Translations under genes and position numbers: made by a program
Notes under the pieces: model-generated
Databases searched by the model: none
What the model saw: the letters and a program-made list of their open reading frames with translations, nothing else
Told to the model about the DNA's origin: nothing
In this document: positions 1 through 8,396 of the stretch, one piece after another
Position numbering within the stretch: position 1 is the first letter of the stretch
How the letters are laid out: every line of letters starts with the position of its first letter
Assembly: GCA_024696565.1 (NCBI GenBank)
Contig: JAILGR010000116.1
Location: forward strand, 1-11,908
Direction: 5' to 3'
Source: Acholeplasmatales bacterium
GTDB taxonomy: Bacteria; Bacillota_I; Bacilli_A; Acholeplasmatales; Anaeroplasmataceae
DNA: 11,908 bases

Positions 1-129
1 ATCTATATTACAATCCATAAATTGTACTCTTCTGCCTGACATAATATTAGAATCCATATATACAGGATATACTGGATTAGGAATATTATGTCAGGCAGAA
101 GAGTACAATTTATGGATTGTAATATAGAT
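1..129. repeat. 48-bp perfect inverted repeat at the window edge, probable foldback artefact
   Basis: Bases 1-48 are the exact reverse complement of 82-129, with 33 bases (49-81) between the arms. Read on the minus strand, 81 down to 1 forms a continuous coding sequence that includes NPVYPVYMDSN followed by IMSGRRVQF. This matches the LL-DAP aminotransferase motif expected just before the plus-strand gene at 82. So 1-81 is an inverted copy of that gene's own sequence and 49-81 holds, in the wrong orientation, the 11 codons that should precede position 82. The short sequence TGGATT lies just before the junction in both orientations. This pattern is typical of snap-back chimeras in amplified DNA or of assembly errors at contig ends. 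A real chromosomal inversion is possible but less likely. Confidence 0.9.
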
Positions 130-852
130 AATCATTTTAAAGCTATGCCACCTAAGGAATTAAAAAATGGCATATATTATCTATGTTCTCCAAATAATCC
201 AACAGGTACAGCCTATAATTATTTAGAATTAAAAGAATGGGTAGATTATGCGATTAAAAGTGAATCATTGATAATATATGATTCAGCTTATGAAGCTTTT
301 ATTAGAGATAAAGAATTAGTTCATTCAATTTTTGAAATTGAAGGGGCTAAGGAATGTGCAATTGAGGTATGTTCTTTTTCTAAGCAAGCAGGATTTACTG
401 GTCTTAGATGTGGATATACGATTATTCCACTTGAGCTTTTATCAAATGGGTATTCATTAAATAAAATGTGGAAAAGAAGACAAGCTACAAAATTTAATGG
501 AGTATCTTATCCTGTCCAAAGAGCTGCAGAGGCAGCACTTAGTAGTATAGGTGTTGATGAATGTAAGAAGAATATTGATTATTATATGGAAAATGCTTTG
601 ATGCTAGCAAAGTTATTTGATGAAAAGAAGATTTATTATACAGGTGGTAAGTCATCACCATATATATGGTTTAGATGTCCAAATAATATGACATCCTGGG
701 AATTCTTTGATTATTTATTAAAGAATGCTCATGTAGTAGGTACTCCAGGAGCTGGCTTTGGTACTAATGGCGAAGGATTCTTTAGAATTACAGCCTTTAA
801 TACTCATGAAAAAACAAAAGAAGCAATCGAACGTTTAAGAAAGATATTATAA
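82..852 (+). CDS. dapL: LL-diaminopimelate aminotransferase, 5'-truncated
   Basis: This PLP-dependent class I/II aminotransferase converts L-tetrahydrodipicolinate to LL-2,6-diaminopimelate with glutamate as amino donor, a one-step shortcut in lysine and peptidoglycan precursor synthesis in the cytoplasm. About 257 C-terminal residues are visible. Motifs, counted from the Met at 88, are SPNNPTG (34-40, PLP pocket), YDSAYEAF (Asp65 and Tyr68), [10 protein letters not shown] with the Schiff-base Lys99 (codon 382-384), [22 protein letters not shown], and FFRITAF with the carboxylate-binding Arg. The family is about 400 residues, so roughly 150 are missing upstream. The ATG at 88 is not a real start: it is the internal Met of the conserved N-(I/V)-M-(S/A)-G-R motif and has no ribosome binding site. 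The true upstream codons lie inverted in 49-81. The stop is 17 bp before pyrG, so the two are probably co-transcribed. The DapL assignment rests on strong motif similarity. Confidence 0.93.
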   Translation, partial: NIMSGRRVQFMDCNIDNHFKAMPPKELKNGIYYLCSPNNPTGTAYNYLELKEWVDYAIKSESLIIYDSAYEAFIRDKELVHSIFEIEGAKECAIEVCSFSKQAGFTGLRCGYTIIPLELLSNGYSLNKMWKRRQATKFNGVSYPVQRAAEAALSSIGVDECKKNIDYYMENALMLAKLFDEKKIYYTGGKSSPYIWFRCPNNMTSWEFFDYLLKNAHVVGTPGAGFGTNGEGFFRITAFNTHEKTKEAIERLRKIL

Positions 853-869
853 TCTTTAGGGGAATTTTT

Positions 870-2480
870 ATGGATCAGAAAACAAAATATATATTTGTCA
901 CAGGTGGAGTTGTATCAAGCTTAGGTAAAGGTATAGCTGCTTCATCAATAGGTAGAATATTAAAAAATAGAGGATTAAAGGTTTTTATGCAAAAGTTTGA
1001 TCCTTATATTAATATGGACCCAGGAACAATGTCCCCATATCAACATGGTGAGGTATTTGTTACTGATGATGGTGCTGAAACAGACTTAGATTTAGGTCAT
1101 TATGAAAGATTTATTGATGAAAGTTTATCTAAGAATTCTAATATTACAACAGGTAAAGTTTATTATTCAGTAATTAATAAGGAAAGAAAAGGAGAATACT
1201 TAGGTGGTACTGTCCAAGTTATTCCTCATATTACTAATGAAATAAAAGATAAATTAAAAAGAGCAGCAATAGAATCTAATGCTGATGTTGTAATTACTGA
1301 AATTGGTGGTACTGTTGGTGATATTGAATCATTGCCTTTTTTAGAGGCCATTAGACAGGCTAGAAGAGATTTTGGGTATGAAAATACATTATATATCCAT
1401 AATACTTTAGTGCCATACTTAAGGGCCGCTGATGAGGTAAAAACCAAACCAACCCAACACTCAGTAATGGAATTGCGTAAGATTGGTATCCAACCAGACA
1501 TTATTATTTTAAGAACTGAAGTTCCACTAACAAATTCTCATAAAGAAAAAATAGCTTTATTCTGTGACATTGATAAAGAAAATGTCATTGAAGCTATTGA
1601 TCAAAAGATTATTTATAATGTAGCAGTTAGCTTACATAATCAAAAGATTGATGACATTATTTTAAATCATTTTAAGATAGAAGCTAAAGAAGCTGATATG
1701 ACAGAATGGAATGATTTAATTTATCGTATAGAAAACTTAAATGGTGAAGTTCATATTGGTTTAATTGGTAAATATGTTAAGCTTCATGATGCTTATTTAT
1801 CAGTTAATGAAGCCCTAAAGGCAGCAGGTTATTATTTTTATAAAAAGGTTGTTATAGATTATATAGATTCAACATTAATTACTAAAGATAATGCTAAAGA
1901 TATATTAGGTAAATTTGATGGTTTAATTGTACCTGGTGGCTTTGGTGATAGAGGAATAGAAGGAATGCTTGAAGCTATAAAATATGCAAGAATTAACAAT
2001 GTTCCATTATTTGGTATTTGTCTTGGTATGCAACTTGTTTGTATAGAATATGCAAGAAATGTTATAGGTTATAGCGATGCCAATTCTACTGAATTTAATA
2101 AGGATACAAAACATCCTATTATTGATTTACTTGAAAATCAATATAGTGGAATTGATATGGGTGGTACCCTAAGACTTGGTTTATATGATTGTAATATTAA
2201 AGAAAATACTAAAGTCTATAGTGCATATAAAGCAAAAGATATAAAAGAAAGACATAGACATAGATATGAATTTAACAATAAATTCATGGAGGTATTAAGT
2301 AGTGATTTAATGGTTGTAGGTAAAAATCCTCAAGCAGATTTAGTTGAGATAGTAGAGTTAAAGGACCATCCTTGGTTTGTAGGATGTCAATTCCATCCTG
2401 AATTCTTATCTCGCCCTCAAAGACCACACCCATTATTTAGAGATTTCATTGAAGCAGCTATAAAAAATCATGGAGAGTAA
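870..2480 (+). CDS. pyrG: CTP synthase (glutamine hydrolysing)
   Basis: PyrG makes CTP from UTP, ATP and glutamine, the last step of pyrimidine nucleotide synthesis; it is a cytosolic tetramer. At 536 residues it has the usual family length. The N-terminal amidoligase domain (about 1-270) opens with [16 protein letters not shown], whose P-loop contains Lys20, followed by [13 protein letters not shown], the [20 protein letters not shown] block with Asp74, and [12 protein letters not shown] with Glu144. The C-terminal class I glutaminase domain (about 293-536) has the oxyanion loop PGGFGDRG (355-362), nucleophile Cys384 in FGICLGMQ, and His509/Glu511 in FHPEF. All expected catalytic residues are present. 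The start has a good Shine-Dalgarno sequence, AGGGGA at 858-863, six bases before the ATG. There is no promoter-sized gap from dapL, so the gene likely depends on operon transcription. I see no separate leader of the kind used for pyrG attenuation in Bacillus. Confidence 0.98.
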   Translation: MDQKTKYIFVTGGVVSSLGKGIAASSIGRILKNRGLKVFMQKFDPYINMDPGTMSPYQHGEVFVTDDGAETDLDLGHYERFIDESLSKNSNITTGKVYYSVINKERKGEYLGGTVQVIPHITNEIKDKLKRAAIESNADVVITEIGGTVGDIESLPFLEAIRQARRDFGYENTLYIHNTLVPYLRAADEVKTKPTQHSVMELRKIGIQPDIIILRTEVPLTNSHKEKIALFCDIDKENVIEAIDQKIIYNVAVSLHNQKIDDIILNHFKIEAKEADMTEWNDLIYRIENLNGEVHIGLIGKYVKLHDAYLSVNEALKAAGYYFYKKVVIDYIDSTLITKDNAKDILGKFDGLIVPGGFGDRGIEGMLEAIKYARINNVPLFGICLGMQLVCIEYARNVIGYSDANSTEFNKDTKHPIIDLLENQYSGIDMGGTLRLGLYDCNIKENTKVYSAYKAKDIKERHRHRYEFNNKFMEVLSSDLMVVGKNPQADLVEIVELKDHPWFVGCQFHPEFLSRPQRPHPLFRDFIEAAIKNHGE

Positions 2481-2490
2481 GGTGAATTAT
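2479..2490 (+). promoter_or_regulatory. Ribosome binding site that sets the gltB start
   Basis: AAGGTGA (2479-2485) overlaps the pyrG stop codon and lies five bases before the ATG at 2491. The alternative in-frame ATG at 2470, inside pyrG, is preceded by an A-rich stretch without a clear Shine-Dalgarno match. This favours 2491. The position next to the pyrG stop suggests translational coupling. Confidence 0.7.
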
Positions 2491-5400
2491 ATGGAAGATT
2501 ATCCACAGAAACAGGGATTATATGATCCTTCTTATGAGCATGATGCTTGCGGTATTGGAGCAATTGCCCAGATTAATGGTATTAAAACACATAAAACAAT
2601 TAAGGATGCCTTAGATATTTTAATTCATTTAGAGCATAGAGGTGGTACAGGAGCTGAGGATAACTCAGGTGATGGTGCCGGTATCTTATTTCAAATTCCT
2701 CATAAGTTCTTTAATAGTGAAATCTTAGGCTTTGAATTACCTAATGAATTTGATTATGGTGTAGGACAATTATTCCTATCTAAAAATGAAATTCAAAGAG
2801 AAAAAGAAATTGAATTAATTAATAATGGTTTAAAAAGCGAAGGACTTGAAATATTAGGCTATAGAAGGGTACCAGTAGATACTACTGATATTGGTCTAAC
2901 TGCCTTTAAGGCAATGCCATATATTGCCCAAGTATTTGTTAAAAGACCTGATAAAGTTCAAAGAGGAATAGCTTTTGAAAGAAAGCTTTATGTAGCAAGA
3001 AGAGTAATAGAATCTTTAGCAATTAAAGAAAATTCTAGATTATATTTTTGTTCATTTTCATCAAGAACTATTGTATATAAAGGAATGTTAGTATCTACTC
3101 AAGTAAGAAATTTCTTCTTAGATTTATTAGATACTAAAGTTGAATCAGCGATTGCTCTTGTGCATTCAAGATTTTCAACTAATACTTTCCCATCATGGGA
3201 TAGAGCACACCCAAATAGATTTTTGTGCCACAATGGTGAAATTAACACTATTCGTGGGAATGTAAATATGGTTAAAGCCAGAGAAGGCTTATTTAAATCA
3301 GATGTATTTAATGGTGATTTAAAGAAAATAATGCCAATCATTCCCAAGGAATCTTCAGATTCTGCCATGTTTGATAATTTCTTAGAATTTATGTATTTAA
3401 ATGGTAGAAGTCTAGAAGAAACTATTATGATGATGATTCCTGAGCCATGGGATCATGATAAGGATATGGACCCATCCCTAAAGTCATTTTATGAATTCCA
3501 TTCCACATTTCAAGAGCCATGGGATGGTCCAGCTTCTTTGATATTTTCTGATGGTATCAAAGTAGGTGCTTCCTTAGATAGAAACGGGCTCAGACCTTCT
3601 AGATATTATATAACTAAGGATAATTATTTAGTATTATTCTCAGAAACTGGTTCATTAGATATTGATGAGAAGAATATCAAAGAAAAAAGGAGATTAGAAC
3701 CAGGTAAAATCTTACTTGTTGATACATCAAAGGGAATGGTTATTTCTAATGATGATATTAAAAAGGAATATGCTAATAAAAATCCATACATAGAGTGGAA
3801 TAAAAAAATCATTAAATTAAATGATTTACCAAAAGAAAAAAAGATTAAAAGAGAATATGATATCAATTTAAAAGAACAGCAAGTTGGTTATACATATGAT
3901 GAATTAATGGACAGTATTATTCCATTAGCCGAAAAAGGTGCTGAAAAAGTAGTATCTATGGGTAATGATATACCTTTGGCAGTTCTTATGAATAAAGAAT
4001 TTAATTTATTCCAATTCTTTAAACAAAGATTTGCCCAGGTTACAAACCCACCCATTGATTCTATTAGAGAAGAAATAGTAATGGCTACATTTAACTATTT
4101 AGGTAGTGAAGGAAACTTACTTAGTCCAACAGAGGCTAACGCCTTTAGAGTTAGAATTGATAATCCTATTTTATCTGATGAAGAATTTTATAAGATTAGA
4201 AATTTATATTCAAAGGGTATAAAAACAGAAATAGTTTCTATTTGTTATGACTATGAAAGAGAAACTATGGAAGAAGCATTAGAAAGAATATTTAATGAAT
4301 GTGATATCAAAATTGATTCAGGAGCATCTATTATTATTCTATCTGATAGAAATCAAAATGGTATTGCTATACCATCACTACTTGTAGCAAGTGGTGTTCA
4401 TCAGCATTTAACTAAAGCATTAAGACGTACTCATGTTTCAATAGTTTTAGAGGCTGCAGAACCAAGAGATATCCATCATTATGCTTGCTTAATTGGTTTT
4501 GGTGTTAATGCCATTTATCCATATTTAGTATATGAAACAATAGAATATTATAAAGATAGAGGATATATTAAATTACCATTAGAAGATGCTATTTCTAATT
4601 ATATAAATGGAGTAATGCACTCTATTACCAAGATTATGGCTAAGATGGGTATTTCAACTATTCAATCTTATAATGGTGCTCAAATCTTTGAATGCTTAGG
4701 TTTAAATGATGATATTGTTTCTAAATATTTCACAAATACTCCATCATCTATTGGTGGTATAGGTATAAAAGAAATAGAAGAAAATACAATTAAGGTATAT
4801 AAAAATGCCTTAAATCATAAAGATCAAACCCTAGATTCTTTAGGCTTACATGGCTATAGAAAAAAACAAATAGATCATATTTATGATCCATTAACTATAA
4901 TGCATTTACAAAGTGCTTGTAGAAGTGGTAATTATGATGAATATAAAGAATTCACTTCATTAATTGATAAAAAGGTAATTAATATTAGAAATACCTTTAA
5001 ATTGAATTATAAGAATTCTATTTCTATTGATGAAGTTGAATCAGTAGATGAAATTGTTAAAAGATTTAAAACTGGAGCTATGTCATATGGTTCAATTTCT
5101 AAAGAAGCCCATGAATGTATGGCTTTAGCAATGAATAGATTACATGCTAAAAGTAATACAGGTGAGGGTGGAGAAGAAAGAGAAAGATATGAAAAACTAG
5201 CAAATGGTGATTCTAAATGTAGTGCTATTAAACAAGTAGCTTCTGGTAGATTTGGTGTTACTATTGAGTATTTAACAAATGCCATTGAAATTCAAATTAA
5301 AATGGCTCAAGGGGCAAAGCCTGGTGAAGGTGGTCAATTACCTGGGCAAAAGGTATTCCCTTGGATTGCTAAAGCTAGACATTCAACTCCTGGTGTATCA

Positions 5401-6966
5401 TTAATATCACCACCTCCTCATCATGATATTTATTCAATTGAGGATTTAGCCCAATTAATTTTTGATTTAAAGAATGCTAATAGAGAAGCAAGAATCTCTG
5501 TTAAATTAGTTTCTGAATCAGGAGTTGGTACTATTGCGGCTGGTGTAGTTAAAGCTGGGGCTAACACTATCTTAATTTCTGGTTATGATGGCGGTACTGG
5601 TGCGGCTCCTAGAACATCTATTTATAATGCTGGTATCCCTTGGGAGATTGGTTTATCTGAGGCTCATCAAACATTAGTTATGAATGGTCTTCGTGATAGA
5701 GTTAGACTTGAAACAGATGGTAAATTATTAACTGGTAAAGATTTAGCTATTGCGATTTTACTTGGGGCAGAAGAATTTGGTTTTGCTACAGGTCCACTTA
5801 TTGCGATGGGTTGTATAATGATGAGAGTTTGTAACTTAAATACTTGTCCTGTAGGTGTTGCTACTCAAGATGAGAATTTAAGAAAGAGATTTAGTGGTAA
5901 GCCTGAATATGTAATGAATTTTATGAGATTCATTGCTAAAGAATTAAGAGAATATATGGCCTTATTAGGCTTTAAGACTATTGATTCAATGGTTGGTCAT
6001 ACTGAATTATTATCAATTGATTCTAAATATAAAGATAAGATAAATTTATCTAAATTATTATTTAATGAAGAAGTTGTTAATAAAGAAAGTGTATTTAAAG
6101 CTTATAAGCCAATTGATTTAAAGAATACAGTAGATTATAGAATGTTATTACCATTATGTAAGTCAGCTATAGATGGTGGTTTATCAAAAAGAGTTGATTT
6201 AGAAATATCTAATATTAATCGTGCTTTTGGTACTATGTTATCTAATGAAATCACTAAAAAATATGGTGAGGTTGGCTTAAAGGAAGATTCGATTATTATT
6301 AATGCCCATGGACATGCTGGAAACTCTTTTGGTTGTCTATTAACTAAGGGTGTATCCATTACTGTTTATGGTGATGCTAATGATTATTTTGGTAAATCAT
6401 TATGTGGTGGTAAATTAACAGTTATTCCTCAAAAAGCGGCAACTTTTAAGCCAGAAGAAAATATCATTTGTGGTAATGTTGCCTTATATGGTGCTACATC
6501 TGGTAAATGTTTCTTAGAAGGTGTTGCAGGTGAAAGATTTGCTGTTAGAAATAGTGGGGCTTTAGTTGTATCTTTAGGCTGTGGTCAGCACGGTTGTGAA
6601 TATATGACTGGAGGTACTGCTTTAGTCTTAGGTAAAATTGGTAGAAACTTTGCTGCTGGTATGTCTGGTGGTGTTGCTTATATCTATGGTTTAGATAATA
6701 AGAAGAATGTTAATAAAGAATTAGTTTCTATTTTAGATTTAAATGAAAATGATGAAGCATTAGTTAAAGATATTATTAAAGAACATATTTCTCATACTAA
6801 TTCAAAATATGCTAAGAATATTTTAGATAGTTTCAATAAGAAAGATTTCTTTAAAGTATTACCTAATGATTATGCTAAAATCATTGAATTAATTAGTTAT
6901 TATAAGAATACGGGGTCAGAGTCACCAGAACTTGATGCATTTAATAAATTTATGGAGGGAAAATAA
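2491..6966 (+). CDS. gltB: Glutamate synthase (GOGAT), large subunit
   Basis: This subunit hydrolyses glutamine, channels ammonia to 2-oxoglutarate and makes two glutamates, using electrons from the small subunit. It has 1491 residues from the ATG at 2491, or 1498 from the alternative ATG at 2470. The class II glutaminase nucleophile is Cys20 in EHDACGIGA, so a 19-residue propeptide would be removed, similar in size to Bacillus homologues. Glutaminase motifs HSRFSTNT (about 225) and CHNGEINT (246-253) follow. The FMN synthase domain (about 850-1180) has SNTGEGGE, KPGEGGQLPG, SPPPHHDIYSIEDL and GYDGGTGAAP. The 3Fe-4S ligands form C-x5-C-x4-C at Cys1108, Cys1114 and Cys1119. The C-terminal glycine-rich beta-helix domain covers about 1270-1410 and includes GCEYMTGG. 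All domains are intact. The stop overlaps the gltD start by one base (TAATG), as expected for stoichiometric subunits. In Bacillus this subunit is named GltA. Confidence 0.97.
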   Translation: MEDYPQKQGLYDPSYEHDACGIGAIAQINGIKTHKTIKDALDILIHLEHRGGTGAEDNSGDGAGILFQIPHKFFNSEILGFELPNEFDYGVGQLFLSKNEIQREKEIELINNGLKSEGLEILGYRRVPVDTTDIGLTAFKAMPYIAQVFVKRPDKVQRGIAFERKLYVARRVIESLAIKENSRLYFCSFSSRTIVYKGMLVSTQVRNFFLDLLDTKVESAIALVHSRFSTNTFPSWDRAHPNRFLCHNGEINTIRGNVNMVKAREGLFKSDVFNGDLKKIMPIIPKESSDSAMFDNFLEFMYLNGRSLEETIMMMIPEPWDHDKDMDPSLKSFYEFHSTFQEPWDGPASLIFSDGIKVGASLDRNGLRPSRYYITKDNYLVLFSETGSLDIDEKNIKEKRRLEPGKILLVDTSKGMVISNDDIKKEYANKNPYIEWNKKIIKLNDLPKEKKIKREYDINLKEQQVGYTYDELMDSIIPLAEKGAEKVVSMGNDIPLAVLMNKEFNLFQFFKQRFAQVTNPPIDSIREEIVMATFNYLGSEGNLLSPTEANAFRVRIDNPILSDEEFYKIRNLYSKGIKTEIVSICYDYERETMEEALERIFNECDIKIDSGASIIILSDRNQNGIAIPSLLVASGVHQHLTKALRRTHVSIVLEAAEPRDIHHYACLIGFGVNAIYPYLVYETIEYYKDRGYIKLPLEDAISNYINGVMHSITKIMAKMGISTIQSYNGAQIFECLGLNDDIVSKYFTNTPSSIGGIGIKEIEENTIKVYKNALNHKDQTLDSLGLHGYRKKQIDHIYDPLTIMHLQSACRSGNYDEYKEFTSLIDKKVINIRNTFKLNYKNSISIDEVESVDEIVKRFKTGAMSYGSISKEAHECMALAMNRLHAKSNTGEGGEERERYEKLANGDSKCSAIKQVASGRFGVTIEYLTNAIEIQIKMAQGAKPGEGGQLPGQKVFPWIAKARHSTPGVSLISPPPHHDIYSIEDLAQLIFDLKNANREARISVKLVSESGVGTIAAGVVKAGANTILISGYDGGTGAAPRTSIYNAGIPWEIGLSEAHQTLVMNGLRDRVRLETDGKLLTGKDLAIAILLGAEEFGFATGPLIAMGCIMMRVCNLNTCPVGVATQDENLRKRFSGKPEYVMNFMRFIAKELREYMALLGFKTIDSMVGHTELLSIDSKYKDKINLSKLLFNEEVVNKESVFKAYKPIDLKNTVDYRMLLPLCKSAIDGGLSKRVDLEISNINRAFGTMLSNEITKKYGEVGLKEDSIIINAHGHAGNSFGCLLTKGVSITVYGDANDYFGKSLCGGKLTVIPQKAATFKPEENIICGNVALYGATSGKCFLEGVAGERFAVRNSGALVVSLGCGQHGCEYMTGGTALVLGKIGRNFAAGMSGGVAYIYGLDNKKNVNKELVSILDLNENDEALVKDIIKEHISHTNSKYAKNILDSFNKKDFFKVLPNDYAKIIELISYYKNTGSESPELDAFNKFMEGK

Positions 6967-8396
6967 TGGGAAAGCCAACAGGATTTATTGAATATAAAAG
7001 ACAAAATAAAAAGGAATTAGATGTAGCAATTAGAATTAAAAATTTTAATGATTTCCATATTCCTTTTGATCTAGATACACAAAGAATTCAAGCATCAAGA
7101 TGTATGAATTGTGGAGTGCCTTTTTGCCAATCAGCAATGAAGGTTAATAATAAAAATGTAGGTTGTCCATTATCTAATTTAATTCCTGAATGGAATCATT
7201 TAATCTATTTAGGTTTATATGAAGAAGCATATAAAAGATTAGAAAAGACAGCTCCATTCCCAGAATTTACTGGTAATGTTTGTCCTGCTTTATGTGAAGC
7301 TTGTTGTTCATGTTCTATTAATGATGAAGCTGTAGGTGTTAGAGCTAATGAATTATTCTTAATAGAAGAAGCTTTTAAAAATGGTTGGATTAAACCTAAT
7401 AAAAATATTAAAAGAAATGGTAAAAAGGTAGCTGTAATAGGTTCAGGACCTGCAGGTCTATCTTGTGCTAAGAAATTAAATAATGAAGGGTTTTCTGTTA
7501 CAGTATATGAAAAAAGTGATAGATTTGGTGGATTATTAATGTATGGTATACCAAATATGAAACTTGAAAAAGATGTAATAGAAAGAAGAATTAAATTATT
7601 AAAAGAAGAAGGAATTATCTTCATTAAAAATACTAAAATTGGTACAGATTTATCTATGGATAAATTACTTAGTGGTAACGATGAGGTAGTCTTTGCTTGT
7701 GGTACAAGCTTACCTCGTCCTCTTACATGTACAGGGTGTGATGCTAAAGGTATTTTATATGCAGTTGATTTCTTAAAAGAAACTACAAAGAATTTATTAG
7801 AAGCTAAAGATTTTACTTATAATTTAAAAGATAAAAATGTAGTAATTATTGGTGGTGGTGATACGGCAAATGATTGTTGTGGCACATCAGTTAGAATGGA
7901 AGCAAAATCAGTATTAGAACTTGAAATCACTAAAGAACCACCACTAGAAAACACATTACCATGGCCTAATTATCCAAATAAGAAAAAAACTGATTATGGT
8001 GTATTTGAATGTAATACTATTTATGGAAAAGATATTAGAAGATATTCTACAACCATAGATGAAGTAATTAAAGATTTAGATGGTAATATAAAATCTTTAA
8101 TAATTAAAAAAGTAAATTTTGAAGCTGGTAAGTTTGTAGATATTCCTAATACTAAAGAAGAAGTACCTTGTGATTGCCTAATTATTGCTATGGGATTTTT
8201 AGGTACTAAAGATGAAGATCTATCTAGTTATAATCTAAAATCTAATAGAAATAGAGTTATTTTAGATAATTTTAGATATAATGATAAAATATCTGTTTGT
8301 GGTGATATGAAAAATGGTCAATCATTAGTTGTTGTTGCAATTAATGATGGTATAGAATGTGCTAATCAAATTATTAAGAAGTATGAGGTAAAATAA
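6966..8396 (+). CDS. gltD: Glutamate synthase (NADPH), small subunit
   Basis: GltD is the FAD-containing subunit that takes electrons from NADPH and passes them through iron-sulfur clusters to GltB. At 476 residues it has normal length. The N-terminal cluster-binding region holds RCMNCGVPFC with Cys46, Cys49 and Cys54, then Cys67 in GCPLSNLIPEWN, and a second group at Cys106, Cys110 and Cys114 in NVCPALCEACCSC. The FAD-binding GSGPAG is at 159-164, the second dinucleotide motif GGGDTA at 296-301, and GDMKNGQSLVV near 447. The spacer between Cys54 and Cys67 is longer than in E. coli but matches the Bacillus-type protein as I recall it. Two extra Cys (113, 116) sit next to the second group. GGAGGGA (6954-6960) lies five bases before the ATG, which overlaps the gltB stop. 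Many GltD-like proteins serve other oxidoreductases, but the adjacency to gltB settles the role here. Confidence 0.96.
   Translation: MGKPTGFIEYKRQNKKELDVAIRIKNFNDFHIPFDLDTQRIQASRCMNCGVPFCQSAMKVNNKNVGCPLSNLIPEWNHLIYLGLYEEAYKRLEKTAPFPEFTGNVCPALCEACCSCSINDEAVGVRANELFLIEEAFKNGWIKPNKNIKRNGKKVAVIGSGPAGLSCAKKLNNEGFSVTVYEKSDRFGGLLMYGIPNMKLEKDVIERRIKLLKEEGIIFIKNTKIGTDLSMDKLLSGNDEVVFACGTSLPRPLTCTGCDAKGILYAVDFLKETTKNLLEAKDFTYNLKDKNVVIIGGGDTANDCCGTSVRMEAKSVLELEITKEPPLENTLPWPNYPNKKKTDYGVFECNTIYGKDIRRYSTTIDEVIKDLDGNIKSLIIKKVNFEAGKFVDIPNTKEEVPCDCLIIAMGFLGTKDEDLSSYNLKSNRNRVILDNFRYNDKISVCGDMKNGQSLVVVAINDGIECANQIIKKYEVK

Noticed and set aside
1..129. Phase-variable invertible switch in dapL
   Set aside because: Flipping 49-81 in place restores only about 11 codons. 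Upstream of them the frame meets TGA at 37-39, so the missing roughly 150 N-terminal residues would not be recovered. The 33-base segment is also very short for a recombinase substrate, and no recombinase gene is present.
7101..7170. Insertion between the third and fourth Cys of the first GltD cluster motif
   Set aside because: It looks odd against E. coli GltD, but the Bacillus-type small subunit has a similar longer spacer, so it is a lineage feature.
7205..7624. 139-residue minus-strand reading frame within gltD
   Set aside because: It lies wholly opposite a well-conserved coding region, including the FAD-binding motif, and has no recognisable features. It reflects composition of the sense gene. 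The same applies to the shorter antisense frames in pyrG, gltB and metY.
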